From Streptomyces sp. SID13031 (GTDB lineage Bacteria; Actinomycetota; Actinomycetes; Propionibacteriales; Kribbellaceae), in contig NZ_JAAGLV010000008.1 in the NCBI RefSeq assembly GCF_010548305.1, positions 296,967 to 360,966 on the forward strand: a stretch of DNA of 64,000 nt, written 5' to 3'. The notes beneath the pieces were generated by a model that searched no databases, was not told the DNA's origin, and saw only the letters and a program-made list of their open reading frames with translations. Of this stretch, positions 7,961 to 17,226 are shown one piece after another. Both the position numbers and the translations under genes were made by a program. Every line of letters begins with the position of its first letter. Position 1 is the first letter of the stretch.

Positions 7961-9925
7961 TCAGACGTCGAACTGGGCTTCTTCCAGACGCTGCTTGACC
8001 GCGGTCAGGTAGCGCGCGGCGTCGGCGCCGTCGACCAGGCGGTGGTCATAGGTCAGCGCCAGGTAGACCATCTGCCGGATGGCGATCGTCTCGCCGAGCG
8101 CCGGGTGAGTGATCACGACCGGGCGCTTGACGACCGCGCCGGTGCCGAGCATGCCGACCTGCGGCTGGTTCAGGATCGGGGTGTCGAACAGCGCGCCCCG
8201 GCTACCGGTGTTGGTGATCGTGAACGTGCCGCCCGCCATCTCGTCCGGCAGCACCTTGTTGGTGCGGACGCGCGCGGCCAGGTCGGCGATCTTCTTCGCC
8301 AGGCCGGCGATGTTCAGGTCGCCGGCGTTGTGCACGACCGGGACCATCAGGCCCTTGTCGGCGTCGACGGCGATCCCCAGGTGCTCGGCCGCGTGGTACG
8401 TGACCTCGCCGGCCTCGTCGTTGATCGAGGCGTTCAGCTTCGGGTACTGCTTCAGCGCGTCCACCGCGGCGAGCGCGAAGAACGGCAGGAAGGACAGCTT
8501 GACGCCCTCGCGGGCCTCGAACTCGGCCTTCTTCGCGTTCCGGAGCTTGGAGATCTCGGTGACGTCGACCTCGACCACGGTGGTCAGCTGCGCCGAGACG
8601 TGCAGCGAGTTGACCATGTGGCTGGCGATGGCCTTGCGGATCCGGCTCATCTTCTCGGTGGTGCCACGCAGCGGGCTGACCGGTGCGGCAGCCTTCGCGG
8701 CAGGGGCGGAGGTAGCGGCGGCCGGGGCCGGAGCTGCGGCAGCCGCGGCCTTCTGGGCCTCGGCGGCGGCGATCACGTCCTGCTTGCGGATCCGGCCACC
8801 GACGCCAGTGCCCTGTACTGCGCTGAGGTCGACCTGGTGCTCGGCCGCGAGCTTGCGGACGAGCGGGGTGACGTAGTTCGGGCCCTCGGAGGAGGAGCCG
8901 TTCGAGGACGCGGCCGGAGCCGGTGCCGGCACGGACTGCGGTGCCGGGGCGGCGGCCGGAGCCTGCGGTGCGGGGGCGGCCTGCGGGGCAGGAGCCTGAG
9001 CGGCGGGCTGTGCGGGCGGAGCTGCCTGCGGGGCCGGAGCCTGGGCGGGTGCTGCCTGCGGGGCCGGGGCTGCGGCGGCCGGAGCCTGCGCTACTGGAGC
9101 CTGCGCTGCCGGAGCCGGAGCAGCTGCGGGAGCCGGAGCTGCGGGGGCCGGGGCGGACTCAGCGGGAGCGGGGGCTGCCGGAGCAGCTGCGGCAGGGGCG
9201 GCGTCGCCGGAGCCGACGATGGCCAGTTCGGCGCCTACCTCGACGGTTTCGTCTTCGGCGACCTTGATCTCCAGGAGCTTGCCGGCGACCGGCGAGGGGA
9301 TCTCGGTGTCGACCTTGTCGGTGGAGACCTCGAGCAGCGGCTCGTCGACGGCTACGTCGTCGCCGACCTGCTTCAGCCAGCGGGTGACGGTGCCCTCGGT
9401 GACGCTCTCGCCCAGGGCGGGGAGCGTGACGGACGTACCGGAGGCGGAGCCAGAGGACGCCTGGCCAGCGGCCGGAGCGGCCTCGGCAGCAGAAGACGAA
9501 GCGTCAGCCTGTGGTGCGACGTCGGCAGCGGGGGCAGCTTGCGCCTGCGGCGCAGCCTGAGCCTCGGCGGCCGGAGCAGCCTCGGCGGGAGCAGCCTGCG
9601 CCTGTGGCGCGGCTTCAGCCGGGGCGGCCTCAGCGGGAGCCGCCTGGCCGTTGGCGGAGGCGCCGGAGTCGGAGCCGGTGGATTCGCCGGCGTCGCCGAT
9701 GATGGCTAGCTCAGCGCCTACCTCTACGGTTTCGTCTTCGGCGGCCTTGATCTCCAGCAGGGTGCCGGCCACGGGGGACGGGATCTCGGTGTCGACCTTG
9801 TCGGTCGAGACCTCCAGCAGGGGCTCGTCGACGGCAACCGTGTCACCGACCTGCTTGAGCCAGCGGGTGACGGTTCCTTCGGTGACGCTCTCCCCGAGGG
9901 CCGGCAGGGATACAGAGGTCGGCAT
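7961..9925 (-). CDS. sucB: Dihydrolipoamide acyltransferase (E2) of 2-oxo acid dehydrogenase
   Basis: A 654-residue E2 core subunit that carries acyl groups on lipoyl lysines and passes them to CoA. Two lipoyl domains are visible, each with [10 protein letters not shown] (first lipoyl lysine Lys43; the second domain starts near residue 170). They are joined by long Ala/Pro linkers, followed by an E3-binding domain ([20 protein letters not shown]) and the catalytic domain ending in [14 protein letters not shown], which holds the active-site His and Asp. In actinobacteria this type of E2 is shared between pyruvate and 2-oxoglutarate dehydrogenase complexes. It is preceded on the same strand by Lpd (E3), the usual order in this phylum. 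Start ATG 9925. Confidence 0.95.
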   Translation of the reverse strand: MPTSVSLPALGESVTEGTVTRWLKQVGDTVAVDEPLLEVSTDKVDTEIPSPVAGTLLEIKAAEDETVEVGAELAIIGDAGESTGSDSGASANGQAAPAEAAPAEAAPQAQAAPAEAAPAAEAQAAPQAQAAPAADVAPQADASSSAAEAAPAAGQASSGSASGTSVTLPALGESVTEGTVTRWLKQVGDDVAVDEPLLEVSTDKVDTEIPSPVAGKLLEIKVAEDETVEVGAELAIVGSGDAAPAAAAPAAPAPAESAPAPAAPAPAAAPAPAAQAPVAQAPAAAAPAPQAAPAQAPAPQAAPPAQPAAQAPAPQAAPAPQAPAAAPAPQSVPAPAPAASSNGSSSEGPNYVTPLVRKLAAEHQVDLSAVQGTGVGGRIRKQDVIAAAEAQKAAAAAAPAPAAATSAPAAKAAAPVSPLRGTTEKMSRIRKAIASHMVNSLHVSAQLTTVVEVDVTEISKLRNAKKAEFEAREGVKLSFLPFFALAAVDALKQYPKLNASINDEAGEVTYHAAEHLGIAVDADKGLMVPVVHNAGDLNIAGLAKKIADLAARVRTNKVLPDEMAGGTFTITNTGSRGALFDTPILNQPQVGMLGTGAVVKRPVVITHPALGETIAIRQMVYLALTYDHRLVDGADAARYLTAVKQRLEEAQFDV

Positions 9926-9980
9926 GACGGTCGTTGCTCCTTCGTCTGATCGGTCGAGTTCAGCCTACGGTGCCGCCCGA

Positions 9981-10014
9981 ACCGGCGGGATCTGGGTCAG
10001 CAGGACCCGCCGGT
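9981..10014 (-). terminator. Hairpin between lpd and sucB
   Basis: ACCGGCGGG (9981-9989) pairs perfectly with CCCGCCGGT (10006-10014), with a 16-base loop. It is just after the lpd stop in the direction of transcription and has no T-run, so it may be an attenuator or an mRNA-stabilising structure rather than a strong terminator. Confidence 0.45.
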
Positions 10015-10028
10015 AGGAGCGTCAAAAA

Positions 10029-11417
10029 CTATTCATGGAAGTGCAAGGGCTTCCCGGCCAGCGCCATGTGCGCCTCGCCGAGAGCCTCGTTCTGGGTCGG
10101 GTGGGCGTGCACCAGCGGCGCGACGTCGGCGGGGAAGGCCTCCCAGTTGTAGATCAGCTGCGCCTCGCCGATCAGTTCGCCGACCCGGGAGCCGACCATG
10201 TGCAGGCCGACCACGGCGCCGTCCTTGGCGCGGACGAGCTTCACGAAGCCCTGGGTCTTGAGGATCTGGCTCTTGCCGTTGCCGCCGAGGTTGTAGTTGA
10301 GGATCTCCACCTCGCCGTACTTCGCCTTGGCCTGCTCCTCGGTCAGGCCGACGGAGGCGACCTCGGGCTCGGAGTAGGTGACGCGCGGGATGCCGGTCTC
10401 GTCGATGGGGGCCGGGTTCAGCCCTGCCAGGTGCTCGACGACGTAGATGCCCTGCTGGAAGCCGCGGTGCGCGAGCTGCAGGCCCGGCACGATGTCGCCG
10501 ACCGCGTAGACGCCCGGCACGCTGGTCTGCAGGTGCTCGTCGACGGTGACGAAGCCACGGTCGAGCGCGATCCCGACCTCCTCGTAGCCGATGCCGGCCG
10601 TGTTCGGCCCGCGGCCGACGGCGACCAGCAGTACCTCGGCCTCGATCACCTCGCCGCCGGCGACGGTCACGCGCACCCCGTTGTCGTGGGTGTCGACCGA
10701 CTCGAACGACGTACCGGTCTTGAAGCCGATCTTGCGCTTGCGGAAGGCCCGCTCGAGCGCCTTGCCGCAGTCGGCGTCCTCGGCCGGCACCAGCCGGGGG
10801 AGCGCCTCGACGATCGTCACCTTGGTACCGAACGAGGTCCACGCGCTGGCGAACTCGACGCCGATCACGCCGCCGCCGAGGATCACCGCGGACTCGGGCA
10901 CCCGGTCCAGCGTCAGCGCGTGCTCGCTGGCGATCACCCGGTTGCCGTCGATCTCCAGCCCGGGCAGCGAGCGCGAGTACGAGCCCGACGCGATGATGAC
11001 GTTCTTACCCTGGTACGTCGTACCGTCGACGGCGACCGTGGTCGGGGAGGTCAGCCGTCCCTCACCCTCGATCACGGTGATGCCGCGGGACTTGATCTGT
11101 CCCTGCAGGCCCTTGAACAGCCGGTCGACGACGCCGTCCTTGTACTTGTTCACGCCACCCATGTCGACGCCCTCGAGCGTCGTCCGGACACCGAACTGCT
11201 CGCTCTCGCGGGCCGAGTCGGCCACCTCGGCGGCGTGCAGCAGGGCCTTGGTCGGGATGCAGCCGCGGTGCAGGCAGGTACCGCCGAGCTTGTCCTTCTC
11301 CACCAGTGCGACCGACATCCCCAGTACTGCGGCGCGCAGCGCGGCGGCATAACCACCGCTGCCTCCGCCGAGGATCACCAGGTCGTACGTCTTGCTGCTG
11401 TCTGCCGTGTTCGTCAC
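10029..11417 (-). CDS. lpd: Dihydrolipoyl dehydrogenase (E3)
   Basis: A 462-residue FAD flavoprotein that reoxidises dihydrolipoamide with NAD+. It shows the FAD-binding motif (VILGGGSGGYAAALRA), the redox-active disulfide GGTCLHRGCIPTK (Cys48 and Cys53), the NAD-binding GGGVIGVEFAS and the C-terminal catalytic HAHPTQNE. The open frame runs 63 codons further upstream, but GTG 11417 has an excellent GGAGGA ribosome-binding site and matches where the family begins, so I chose it. It is followed by sucB, and lpd with sucB supplies the E3 and E2 of the dehydrogenase complexes; E1 is not in the window. Confidence 0.95.
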   Translation of the reverse strand: MTNTADSSKTYDLVILGGGSGGYAAALRAAVLGMSVALVEKDKLGGTCLHRGCIPTKALLHAAEVADSARESEQFGVRTTLEGVDMGGVNKYKDGVVDRLFKGLQGQIKSRGITVIEGEGRLTSPTTVAVDGTTYQGKNVIIASGSYSRSLPGLEIDGNRVIASEHALTLDRVPESAVILGGGVIGVEFASAWTSFGTKVTIVEALPRLVPAEDADCGKALERAFRKRKIGFKTGTSFESVDTHDNGVRVTVAGGEVIEAEVLLVAVGRGPNTAGIGYEEVGIALDRGFVTVDEHLQTSVPGVYAVGDIVPGLQLAHRGFQQGIYVVEHLAGLNPAPIDETGIPRVTYSEPEVASVGLTEEQAKAKYGEVEILNYNLGGNGKSQILKTQGFVKLVRAKDGAVVGLHMVGSRVGELIGEAQLIYNWEAFPADVAPLVHAHPTQNEALGEAHMALAGKPLHFHE

Positions 11418-11553
11418 GAGGTTCCTCCGTGGGGCGTCAAGGTCGGCGGGCGGCCCCGGATCGCGGAGTTCCGGCCCGGGCGTCATCTTGTCACCGTTGC
11501 CCGCCCGCGTCGCTTCCGGGCCGGATTTGCGGGAATGGTGGACACTTACCTCC

Positions 11554-11871
11554 ATGAAGTGGTTCGGTCGCCGGCAGAAGCCGGGCACGATGCGTAAGTC
11601 GGACACACCTGACCAAGCGCACCTGCGGGAGTTCGCCCAGACACGGCAAGGTGTCGAGGGATTCGTCGAGCCGCGGACGGCGGTGACCGACTACACGATG
11701 CTGCTGGTCGCCATCGACGGCGAGTGGACCCGCCGCCGGGTGCCCACGGTCCAGTGGGCGCACAAGTTCGCCAACAGCATGGGCATCCCCTCGTACGACG
11801 CCGCCGTAGTCGGCTACCCACCCCGCATGCGCGAGTACAACGCCCGCATGAAGAAGGACGGCCTCGCCTAG
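11554..11871 (+). CDS. Small conserved-looking protein of unknown function
   Basis: A 105-residue soluble protein starting MKWFGRRQKPG and ending MKKDGLA. It has a regular, charged composition and coding-like third-position GC, with no membrane segment or known motif. I believe similar short proteins sit beside lpd in other actinobacteria, but this is a recollection. The gene is divergent from lpd (spacing about 135 bases) and convergent with the nitrilase gene (13 bases between stops). Confidence 0.6.
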   Translation: MKWFGRRQKPGTMRKSDTPDQAHLREFAQTRQGVEGFVEPRTAVTDYTMLLVAIDGEWTRRRVPTVQWAHKFANSMGIPSYDAAVVGYPPRMREYNARMKKDGLA

Positions 11872-11884
11872 CCCTTCACCAGGG

Positions 11885-12655
11885 TCAGAGGATCGGGACG
11901 CGCGCCCGGACAGCGGCGCACAACCCGGTGTCCACCGTGCCCACCAGGAGGTCGGCCTCGGCGCCTAGCCGCGCTCGGGCGTGGCCGAGGGGGTCGATCA
12001 GGGCGCTGCGGCCGATGCCTAGGGGGTCGGTGCCGACTGGTGGGGTCCAGGCCTGGTCGCAAGCCAGTAGCCAGGATTGAGCGTCTGAGGCTCGTGCGCG
12101 GGTCAGTAGGTCCCACTGGTCCTCCTTGGCCGGGCCTGCGCCCCAGGATGCCGGTACGACGATCAGTTCGGCGCCCGCTCGGCCCAGGTCGGTGAACTGG
12201 GCGGCGAAGCGGAGGTCGTAGCAAGTCGCCAGGCCGACCCGGACGCCGGCCACCTCGATCGTCACCAGGTCTTTGCCCGGAGCAACCAAGTCCGACTCGC
12301 GCGATCCGAAGGCGTCGTACAGGTGGATCTTCCGGTACGACGCCTCGACGCCCGGGCCAGTGGCGAGCAGCGTGTTGTGCACCCGTCCGTCGTCAGCAGG
12401 CTCGAAGAGGCCGGCGACGATCACCACGCCCAGCTCGGCCGCCACCTTGCGCAGCCCGGTCGCGAACGGCCCGTCCAATGGCTCAGCGATCGCCCGCAGA
12501 TCGGTACCGAAGGCCGCCAGAGTCGCTTCCGGCAGGGCGACCAGCGAGGCCCCAGCCGCGGCTGCCCGGCGTACCGCTTCGGTGGCGGTGGCTAGGTTGG
12601 CCACCGGATCCGCGCCGGTACTGACCTGTGCCGCCGCGACGCGCAGGGATGTCAT
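11885..12655 (-). CDS. Carbon-nitrogen hydrolase (nitrilase superfamily)
   Basis: A 256-residue amidase of the nitrilase fold. The catalytic triad is visible: Glu43 in LPEATLA, Lys109 in YRKIHLYDAFG and Cys145 in ATCYDLRF. The YRKxHLYD and CYDLRFP-like pattern resembles omega-amidase/Nit-type deaminated-glutathione amidases. Context makes a catabolic role more likely: it is divergent from a GntR regulator with a TGTATACA palindrome in the 28-base gap, next to an MHS transporter, a DUF2848 protein and a cupin. It probably hydrolyses a small amide brought in by that transporter. Confidence 0.88.
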   Translation of the reverse strand: MTSLRVAAAQVSTGADPVANLATATEAVRRAAAAGASLVALPEATLAAFGTDLRAIAEPLDGPFATGLRKVAAELGVVIVAGLFEPADDGRVHNTLLATGPGVEASYRKIHLYDAFGSRESDLVAPGKDLVTIEVAGVRVGLATCYDLRFAAQFTDLGRAGAELIVVPASWGAGPAKEDQWDLLTRARASDAQSWLLACDQAWTPPVGTDPLGIGRSALIDPLGHARARLGAEADLLVGTVDTGLCAAVRARVPIL

Positions 12656-12669
12656 AAACCCTCCAAGGC

Positions 12670-12677
12670 TGTATACA
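12670..12677. promoter_or_regulatory. TGTATACA operator candidate, site 1
   Basis: A perfect 8-bp palindrome in the gap between the nitrilase gene (start 12655, minus) and the GntR gene (start 12684, plus). The same octamer preceded by GC occurs at 14678-14685 before the transporter gene. FadR-subfamily GntR proteins bind short palindromes of this style. Confidence 0.6.
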
Positions 12678-12683
12678 TTGAGT

Positions 12684-13325
12684 ATGCAATTGAGTGGGGA
12701 CTCCGGCCGCGACCGTGCCTACCAGTACCTGCGGGGGACCGTGCTGAGCGATCCCGCGGTCTCCGGCACGTTCATCAACGAGCAAGCCGTCGCCACCGAG
12801 GTGGGAATCTCCCGTACTCCGGTCCGTGAGGCCCTGCTCATGCTGGCGGCGGAGGACCTGGTGCAACTCGTCCCGCACCGGGGCGCCTTCGTGGCACCCC
12901 TGCCTGGCCGGGAGATCGCCGAGATGATGCAGGCGCGGGGAGTCATTGAGTGCTGGGCCGCCACTACTTGCCTGGCCGCTCCCGACGGCGCTCCGGTGGC
13001 GCCCATGTCCGCAGTGCTCGACCAGCAGCGGGCCATCGTCGAGGTGGGCGACGCCAAGGTGTTCATCGAGCTGGACAGCCAGTTCCACGCGCTACTGGTG
13101 GAGGCGGCGGGCAACACCGTGCTTGGCCGGCTGTACGAGAGCCTGCGTGCTCGGCACGTGCTCCTGGGAGTAGTGGCGCTGCAGCGGAGCGCCACTAGGC
13201 GCCAGGAAGTACTGGCCGAGCACCAGGCGATCGTGGACGGCCTGGCCTCGGGAGACCCGGCCGAGGCCGAGGCGGCAATCCTCCGCCACCTAGACACCAC
13301 GGGCTCCATCCTCATGCAGGGGTGA
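12684..13325 (+). CDS. GntR family regulator, FCD (FadR) subfamily
   Basis: A 213-residue repressor-type regulator: N-terminal winged helix (about residues 8-75, with the signature EVGISRTPVREALLMLAAED) and an all-helical FCD effector domain with metal-ligand-like His residues (SQFHALLVEAAGN, EHQAIVDGL). The start ATG 12684 follows the TGTATACA site directly; the longer open frame upstream is antisense to the nitrilase gene. Its last 14 bases overlap the convergent MFS gene. It probably controls the nitrilase, transporter and DUF2848-cupin transcripts. Confidence 0.9.
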   Translation: MQLSGDSGRDRAYQYLRGTVLSDPAVSGTFINEQAVATEVGISRTPVREALLMLAAEDLVQLVPHRGAFVAPLPGREIAEMMQARGVIECWAATTCLAAPDGAPVAPMSAVLDQQRAIVEVGDAKVFIELDSQFHALLVEAAGNTVLGRLYESLRARHVLLGVVALQRSATRRQEVLAEHQAIVDGLASGDPAEAEAAILRHLDTTGSILMQG

Positions 13326-14640
13326 CCGCAGCCGCGGGCACCGGGGACTCCTCGTCCTGCACGGCTCGCCCCAGCCGCAGGCCGATCATGGTGACCCCAC
13401 ACGCCACCACGATGTAGAGCGCGATCACATAGCCCGTGCCTGTCTTCGCCAAGAAGTAGGTGAAGGCCAGCGGCGCCAGTGCCCCGCCGATGATGCCGGC
13501 GAAGGTGTAGGCGAGCGAGCTACCCGTGTACCGCAGTCGTGCGGTGAACTGCTCCGACACAAACGCCGCCTGCGGTCCGTACATCAGCGAGTGGAACACC
13601 AGCCCGATCACCACGCCTGGCAGCACAGTGGCCAGCGAGGACGCCATCGCGAAGAACACCACGCTCCAGATGGCTCCACCCACGGCCCCGATGCCATAGA
13701 TGAGCCGTCGCCCGTAGCGATCGGAAAGCCAGCCAGACAGCGGGATCAGCCCGACCTGGAACGCCGACCCGACCAGTACCGCAGTGACAGCCTGCCCACG
13801 ACTCATCCCCAGGTTCTTGGTCGCATAGGTCAGCACGAACACGGCGAACAGCGCATAGAGCACGTCGGGCCCCACTCGGGCCAGGATCGCCGCGACGAGC
13901 CCGCGCGTCTGCGTACGCAGTACCTCGGTCACCGGCGCCGTAGGCCGGTCGCCGCGCGCCTCCAACTCCCGGAACACCGGAGTCTCCTCCAGGCGTGTCC
14001 GGATCAGCAGCCCGAAGGCAACCAGCACCGCGGACAGCAGGAACGCCACCCGCCAACCCCAGCTCATGAACTGGTCCTCGGACAGCAGCCCGGCCAGCAC
14101 CGCCAGTACTCCGTTGGCCATCAGGGTGCCGAGGGGCGGGCCCACCTGAGCAGCCGAGGCCCAGAAGCCGCGCTGCCCGGCCTGGCTGAACTCACTGCTC
14201 AGCAGGACGGCCCCACCCCACTCGCCACCCACGCCGACGCCCTGGACGAACCGCAGGAACACCAGCAGGGTCGGTGCAAGAGCCCCGGCCTGCGCATGGG
14301 TCGGCAGCAGCCCGATGAAGAAGGTGGCGACACCGATGATCAGCAAGGTCGCGACCAGCACCTTCTTGCGGCCGATCACGTCACCGAGCCGGCCGAAGAC
14401 GATGCCGCCGAGCGGGCGGGCGATGTAGCCGACGGCGTAGGTGCCGAAGGCCTGCAGCGTGCCGGTCAGCGGATCGCTGCCCGGGAAGAACAGGTCGCCG
14501 AAGACGAGTGCCGCGGCGGAGCTGTAGACGGCGAAGTCGTACCACTCCAGAGAAGTGCCGGACAGGCTCGCCGCGAACGCCTTGTAGAGACTCCGGCGGT
14601 CGCCGGCTGGGGCTGGAGCTGGGGCGGTGGGGGTGGACAT
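13312..14640 (-). CDS. MFS transporter, MHS (metabolite:H+ symporter) family
   Basis: A 442-residue proton symporter with twelve predicted helices. Typical MHS features are the N-terminal SLSGTSLEWYDFAVY, the loop motif GRLGDVIGRKKVL between helices 2 and 3, RFVQGVGVGGEWGGA in helix 4 and the repeat SDRYGRR in the second half. The family imports small organic acids and related solutes such as citrate, shikimate, proline and alpha-ketoglutarate. The divergent DUF2848-cupin pair and a TGTATACA site upstream tie it to the GntR regulon. The exact substrate is unknown. Confidence 0.9.
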   Translation of the reverse strand: MSTPTAPAPAPAGDRRSLYKAFAASLSGTSLEWYDFAVYSSAAALVFGDLFFPGSDPLTGTLQAFGTYAVGYIARPLGGIVFGRLGDVIGRKKVLVATLLIIGVATFFIGLLPTHAQAGALAPTLLVFLRFVQGVGVGGEWGGAVLLSSEFSQAGQRGFWASAAQVGPPLGTLMANGVLAVLAGLLSEDQFMSWGWRVAFLLSAVLVAFGLLIRTRLEETPVFRELEARGDRPTAPVTEVLRTQTRGLVAAILARVGPDVLYALFAVFVLTYATKNLGMSRGQAVTAVLVGSAFQVGLIPLSGWLSDRYGRRLIYGIGAVGGAIWSVVFFAMASSLATVLPGVVIGLVFHSLMYGPQAAFVSEQFTARLRYTGSSLAYTFAGIIGGALAPLAFTYFLAKTGTGYVIALYIVVACGVTMIGLRLGRAVQDEESPVPAAAVTPA

Positions 14641-14677
14641 CGGGGTGGACCTCCTCGCGTCGTTGCTCCATACTTGC

Positions 14678-14685
14678 TGTATACA
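14678..14685. promoter_or_regulatory. TGTATACA operator candidate, site 2
   Basis: The same palindrome as at 12670, again preceded by GC, 38 bases upstream of the transporter start and 44 bases upstream of the DUF2848 start, so one bound regulator could control both divergent transcripts. Confidence 0.6.
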
Positions 14686-14728
14686 ACGTGTTCACGCAAG
14701 CCCTGATTCAGATTCAGTGGAGGTTCAA

Positions 14729-15412
14729 GTGCCCGAGACCCTGCGATTCACGCTGCCGGACGGCAGTGAGCGGCAGATCGACGTCCGCTATGCGCTCAAT
14801 GCCGGGTACGCCGGCCGGGACACCCGGCAGGTGCAGCACCACGTCGACGAGCTCGCCGAGCTGGGCGTGCCGGCGCCGACGCGGATCCCGACGCTGTATC
14901 CGTTGTCGGCCAGCCTGGTGAGCCGGCCGGAGAACGTCCAGGTCGCGCACGGCAAGACCTCGGGCGAGGCGGAGTGGGCGCTGATCGTGGGGGACGGGCC
15001 GGACGACCTGTTGCTGACGGTCGCCTGCGATCACACCGACCGGGCGCTCGAGGTGCACGGCGTCGCGTGGAGCAAGCAGTCCGCGCCCGACGTACTCGGC
15101 GATGTGGCCTGGCCGTTGGCCGCGATCGAGGGCGAGCTCGACGAGTTCACCCTCAAGGCCTGGGTGCGGCACGGGGAGACCGAGCAACTCATCCAGGACG
15201 GCACGCTCGCGCAGCTGCTGCCACCGTCGTACTGGGTGAAGGAACTGGGCGACCGGCTCGTACCTGGCACGGTGCTGCTCAGTGGGACGATTCCGATGAT
15301 CGCCGGCGTCGACCAGTTCGCCGACGCGTGGCGGGTGGAGCTGACCGATCCGCGCGGGCTGACCAGCCGGATCGGCTACGCCGTCGAGCAACTCGCGGAG
15401 GCCTGGGAATGA
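14729..15412 (+). CDS. DUF2848 family protein
   Basis: A 227-residue protein matching DUF2848 in layout: N-terminal PETLRFTLPDGSERQIDV, then GYAGRD and PTRIPTLYPLSASL, and a C-terminal half with DQFADAWRVELTDPRGL. The family is related in fold to fumarylacetoacetate hydrolases and is of unproven activity. The GTG start at 14729 has GGAGG five bases upstream. The stop overlaps the cupin start (ATGA), so the two are translationally coupled and probably act on the same compound, likely one imported by the divergent MHS transporter. Confidence 0.82.
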   Translation: MPETLRFTLPDGSERQIDVRYALNAGYAGRDTRQVQHHVDELAELGVPAPTRIPTLYPLSASLVSRPENVQVAHGKTSGEAEWALIVGDGPDDLLLTVACDHTDRALEVHGVAWSKQSAPDVLGDVAWPLAAIEGELDEFTLKAWVRHGETEQLIQDGTLAQLLPPSYWVKELGDRLVPGTVLLSGTIPMIAGVDQFADAWRVELTDPRGLTSRIGYAVEQLAEAWE

Positions 15413-15732
15413 AGGAACAGCACGAGTTCTTCGCGGCAGCCGACCTCCCCTGGACCGAAGACGCCCCAGGCATCACCCAACGAGTGCTGAGCACAGACGC
15501 AAACACAGGCACGCTCACCCGGATCGCCCGCTGGGCGCCGGGCACCACCTCGGGCGACGAGGTGATCAGGCACGAGTACTTCGAGGAGGTCTACCTGCTC
15601 GAAGGCTCGCTGACCGATCTCACCCTCGGCAAGACCTTCACCAAGGGCGACTACGCAGCTCGCCGGCCCGGTATGCCACATGGGCCGTACCGGACCGACG
15701 AGGGCTGCACAATGCTGGAGACCCGCTACTAG
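15409..15732 (+). CDS. Small cupin-domain protein
   Basis: A 107-residue single-domain cupin. The two motifs are recognisable: HEYFEEVYLLEGSL (first, with His and Glu ligands) and YAARRPGMPHGPY (second, with the late His). Such small cupins are isomerases, dioxygenases or chaperone-like sugar or acid binders, so the activity is open. ATG 15409 overlaps the DUF2848 stop, and its own stop abuts the convergent pepA stop at 15733. Confidence 0.85.
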   Translation: MKEQHEFFAAADLPWTEDAPGITQRVLSTDANTGTLTRIARWAPGTTSGDEVIRHEYFEEVYLLEGSLTDLTLGKTFTKGDYAARRPGMPHGPYRTDEGCTMLETRY

Positions 15733-17226
15733 CTAGCTGGCAGCGGCGGCGAGCTCGACCAGGGTGCGGACCGAGTAGCCGGTGCCGCCGCTGGTCGTGT
15801 AGCCGGACGGGCCGCCGTCGTTGAAGGCCGGCCCGGCGACGTCGAGGTGCACCCAGTCGATGCCCTCAGCAACGAAATCGCCGAGGAACGCGGCCGCCGC
15901 GAGGGCGCCGCCCCAGGCCTCGCCGGTGATGTTGGCCAGGTCGGCGATCTTCGAGTGCGAGCGCAGCTTGTCGAGCATCTCGCTCGGGATCGGCAGCGGC
16001 CACATCGCCTCGCCGGCCGCGACGGCGGCGTCGACCACCCGGTCGCGGGCGGTGTCGGTGTTGGCGAACGCACCGGCCACCTTGGTGCCGAGGGCAACGA
16101 CACAGGCACCGGTCAGGGTGGCCACGTCGACGATCAGGTCGGGCTCGTCCTCCGAGGCCCGGACCAGGGCGTCACCCAGGACGAGCCGGCCCTCGGCGTC
16201 GGTGTTGAGCACCTCGACCGTCTTGCCGCCGTACATGGTCAGTACGTCGGACGGGCGGGCCGCCGAGCCGGACGGCATGTTCTCCGCCATCGCGGCGTAG
16301 GTGGTGATCTGGACCGGCAGGCCGAGTCGTGCGATCGCGACGGTGGCGGCGATCACCGCGGCGGCGCCGGCCATATCGGACTTCATGCTGATCATGCCGC
16401 TGGCGGTCTTCAGCGACAGGCCGCCCGAGTCGAAGGTGATGCCCTTGCCGACGAAGGCCAGGTGGGTGACCGGCTTCTTCGGCGTGTAGGTCAGCTTGAC
16501 CAGCCGCGGCGGGTTGGTGGAACCCTGGCCGACGCCGAGGATGCCGCCGTAGCCACCCTTGGCCAGCGCCTTCTCGTCCAGTACCTCGACCTTGACGCCG
16601 TACTCCTTGCCCAGCTTGACCGCGTGCGCGGCGAACTCGGCCGGGTGCAGGTCGGACGGGGGAGTGTTCACCCAGTCGCGGGTCTGCTGGACCGCGTCCG
16701 CGGTCACCTCGGCCCGCTCGAGGGCCGCCTTGGCGTCCCGGTTGCGGGCCAGGTCGGTCAGGACGACCACGTTGCCCGGCGCGTCAGTGCTCGCCTCGGA
16801 CTTGTAGGCGTTGAAGGTGTAGCGGCCGAGCAGGGCGCCCTCGGCGACCGCGCGGACGCACTCGGCGTCGGGGGTCGGCAGCGCGAACGCGATCGACTGG
16901 CCGGTCTTGGCCGCGCGGACGCCGATACCCGCGGCGACGCGCAGGTCCTCGGTCTTCAGCGCGCCGTCCTTGGCGGCGCCGAGGCCGACGGCGATCAGCA
17001 CGGCGGACCTGCCGGGCTTCGGTCCGGGGACCTTGGTCACCTCACCGGCCTTGCCGGTGGCGCCGAGGCCGGCCAGCACCTCCACCAGCTTCCCGCCGTA
17101 GGCGGCGTTCAGCGACTCGGTGCCGGCGGGCAGGGTGACGCCGCCGTCGAGCTTGACCACGCCGATCACCAGGACGTCGGTCTTGACGCCGGCCGGATCG
17201 GACTTGCTCAGGGTGATGGTGCTCAC
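15733..17226 (-). CDS. pepA: Leucyl aminopeptidase (M17)
   Basis: A 497-residue cytosolic zinc/manganese exopeptidase that removes N-terminal residues from peptides. The C-terminal catalytic domain carries the metal-binding KGITFDSGGLSLK and the M17 signature NTDAEGRLVLGDAL, with an N-terminal macro-like domain. Start GTG or ATG near 17226 gives MSTITLSKSDPAG. It is divergent from gcvT. The neighbourhood pepA, lpd, sucB, gcvT is similar to that seen in other actinobacterial chromosomes. Confidence 0.95.
   Translation of the reverse strand: MSTITLSKSDPAGVKTDVLVIGVVKLDGGVTLPAGTESLNAAYGGKLVEVLAGLGATGKAGEVTKVPGPKPGRSAVLIAVGLGAAKDGALKTEDLRVAAGIGVRAAKTGQSIAFALPTPDAECVRAVAEGALLGRYTFNAYKSEASTDAPGNVVVLTDLARNRDAKAALERAEVTADAVQQTRDWVNTPPSDLHPAEFAAHAVKLGKEYGVKVEVLDEKALAKGGYGGILGVGQGSTNPPRLVKLTYTPKKPVTHLAFVGKGITFDSGGLSLKTASGMISMKSDMAGAAAVIAATVAIARLGLPVQITTYAAMAENMPSGSAARPSDVLTMYGGKTVEVLNTDAEGRLVLGDALVRASEDEPDLIVDVATLTGACVVALGTKVAGAFANTDTARDRVVDAAVAAGEAMWPLPIPSEMLDKLRSHSKIADLANITGEAWGGALAAAAFLGDFVAEGIDWVHLDVAGPAFNDGGPSGYTTSGGTGYSVRTLVELAAAAS

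Noticed and set aside
7847..9709. A 620-codon plus-strand open frame opposite sucB
   Set aside because: Low-complexity Gly/Arg/Ser text produced by the Ala/Pro linkers of SucB read backwards.
10035..11597. A 520-codon plus-strand open frame opposite lpd
   Set aside because: Antisense to a well-conserved flavoprotein gene; no domain.
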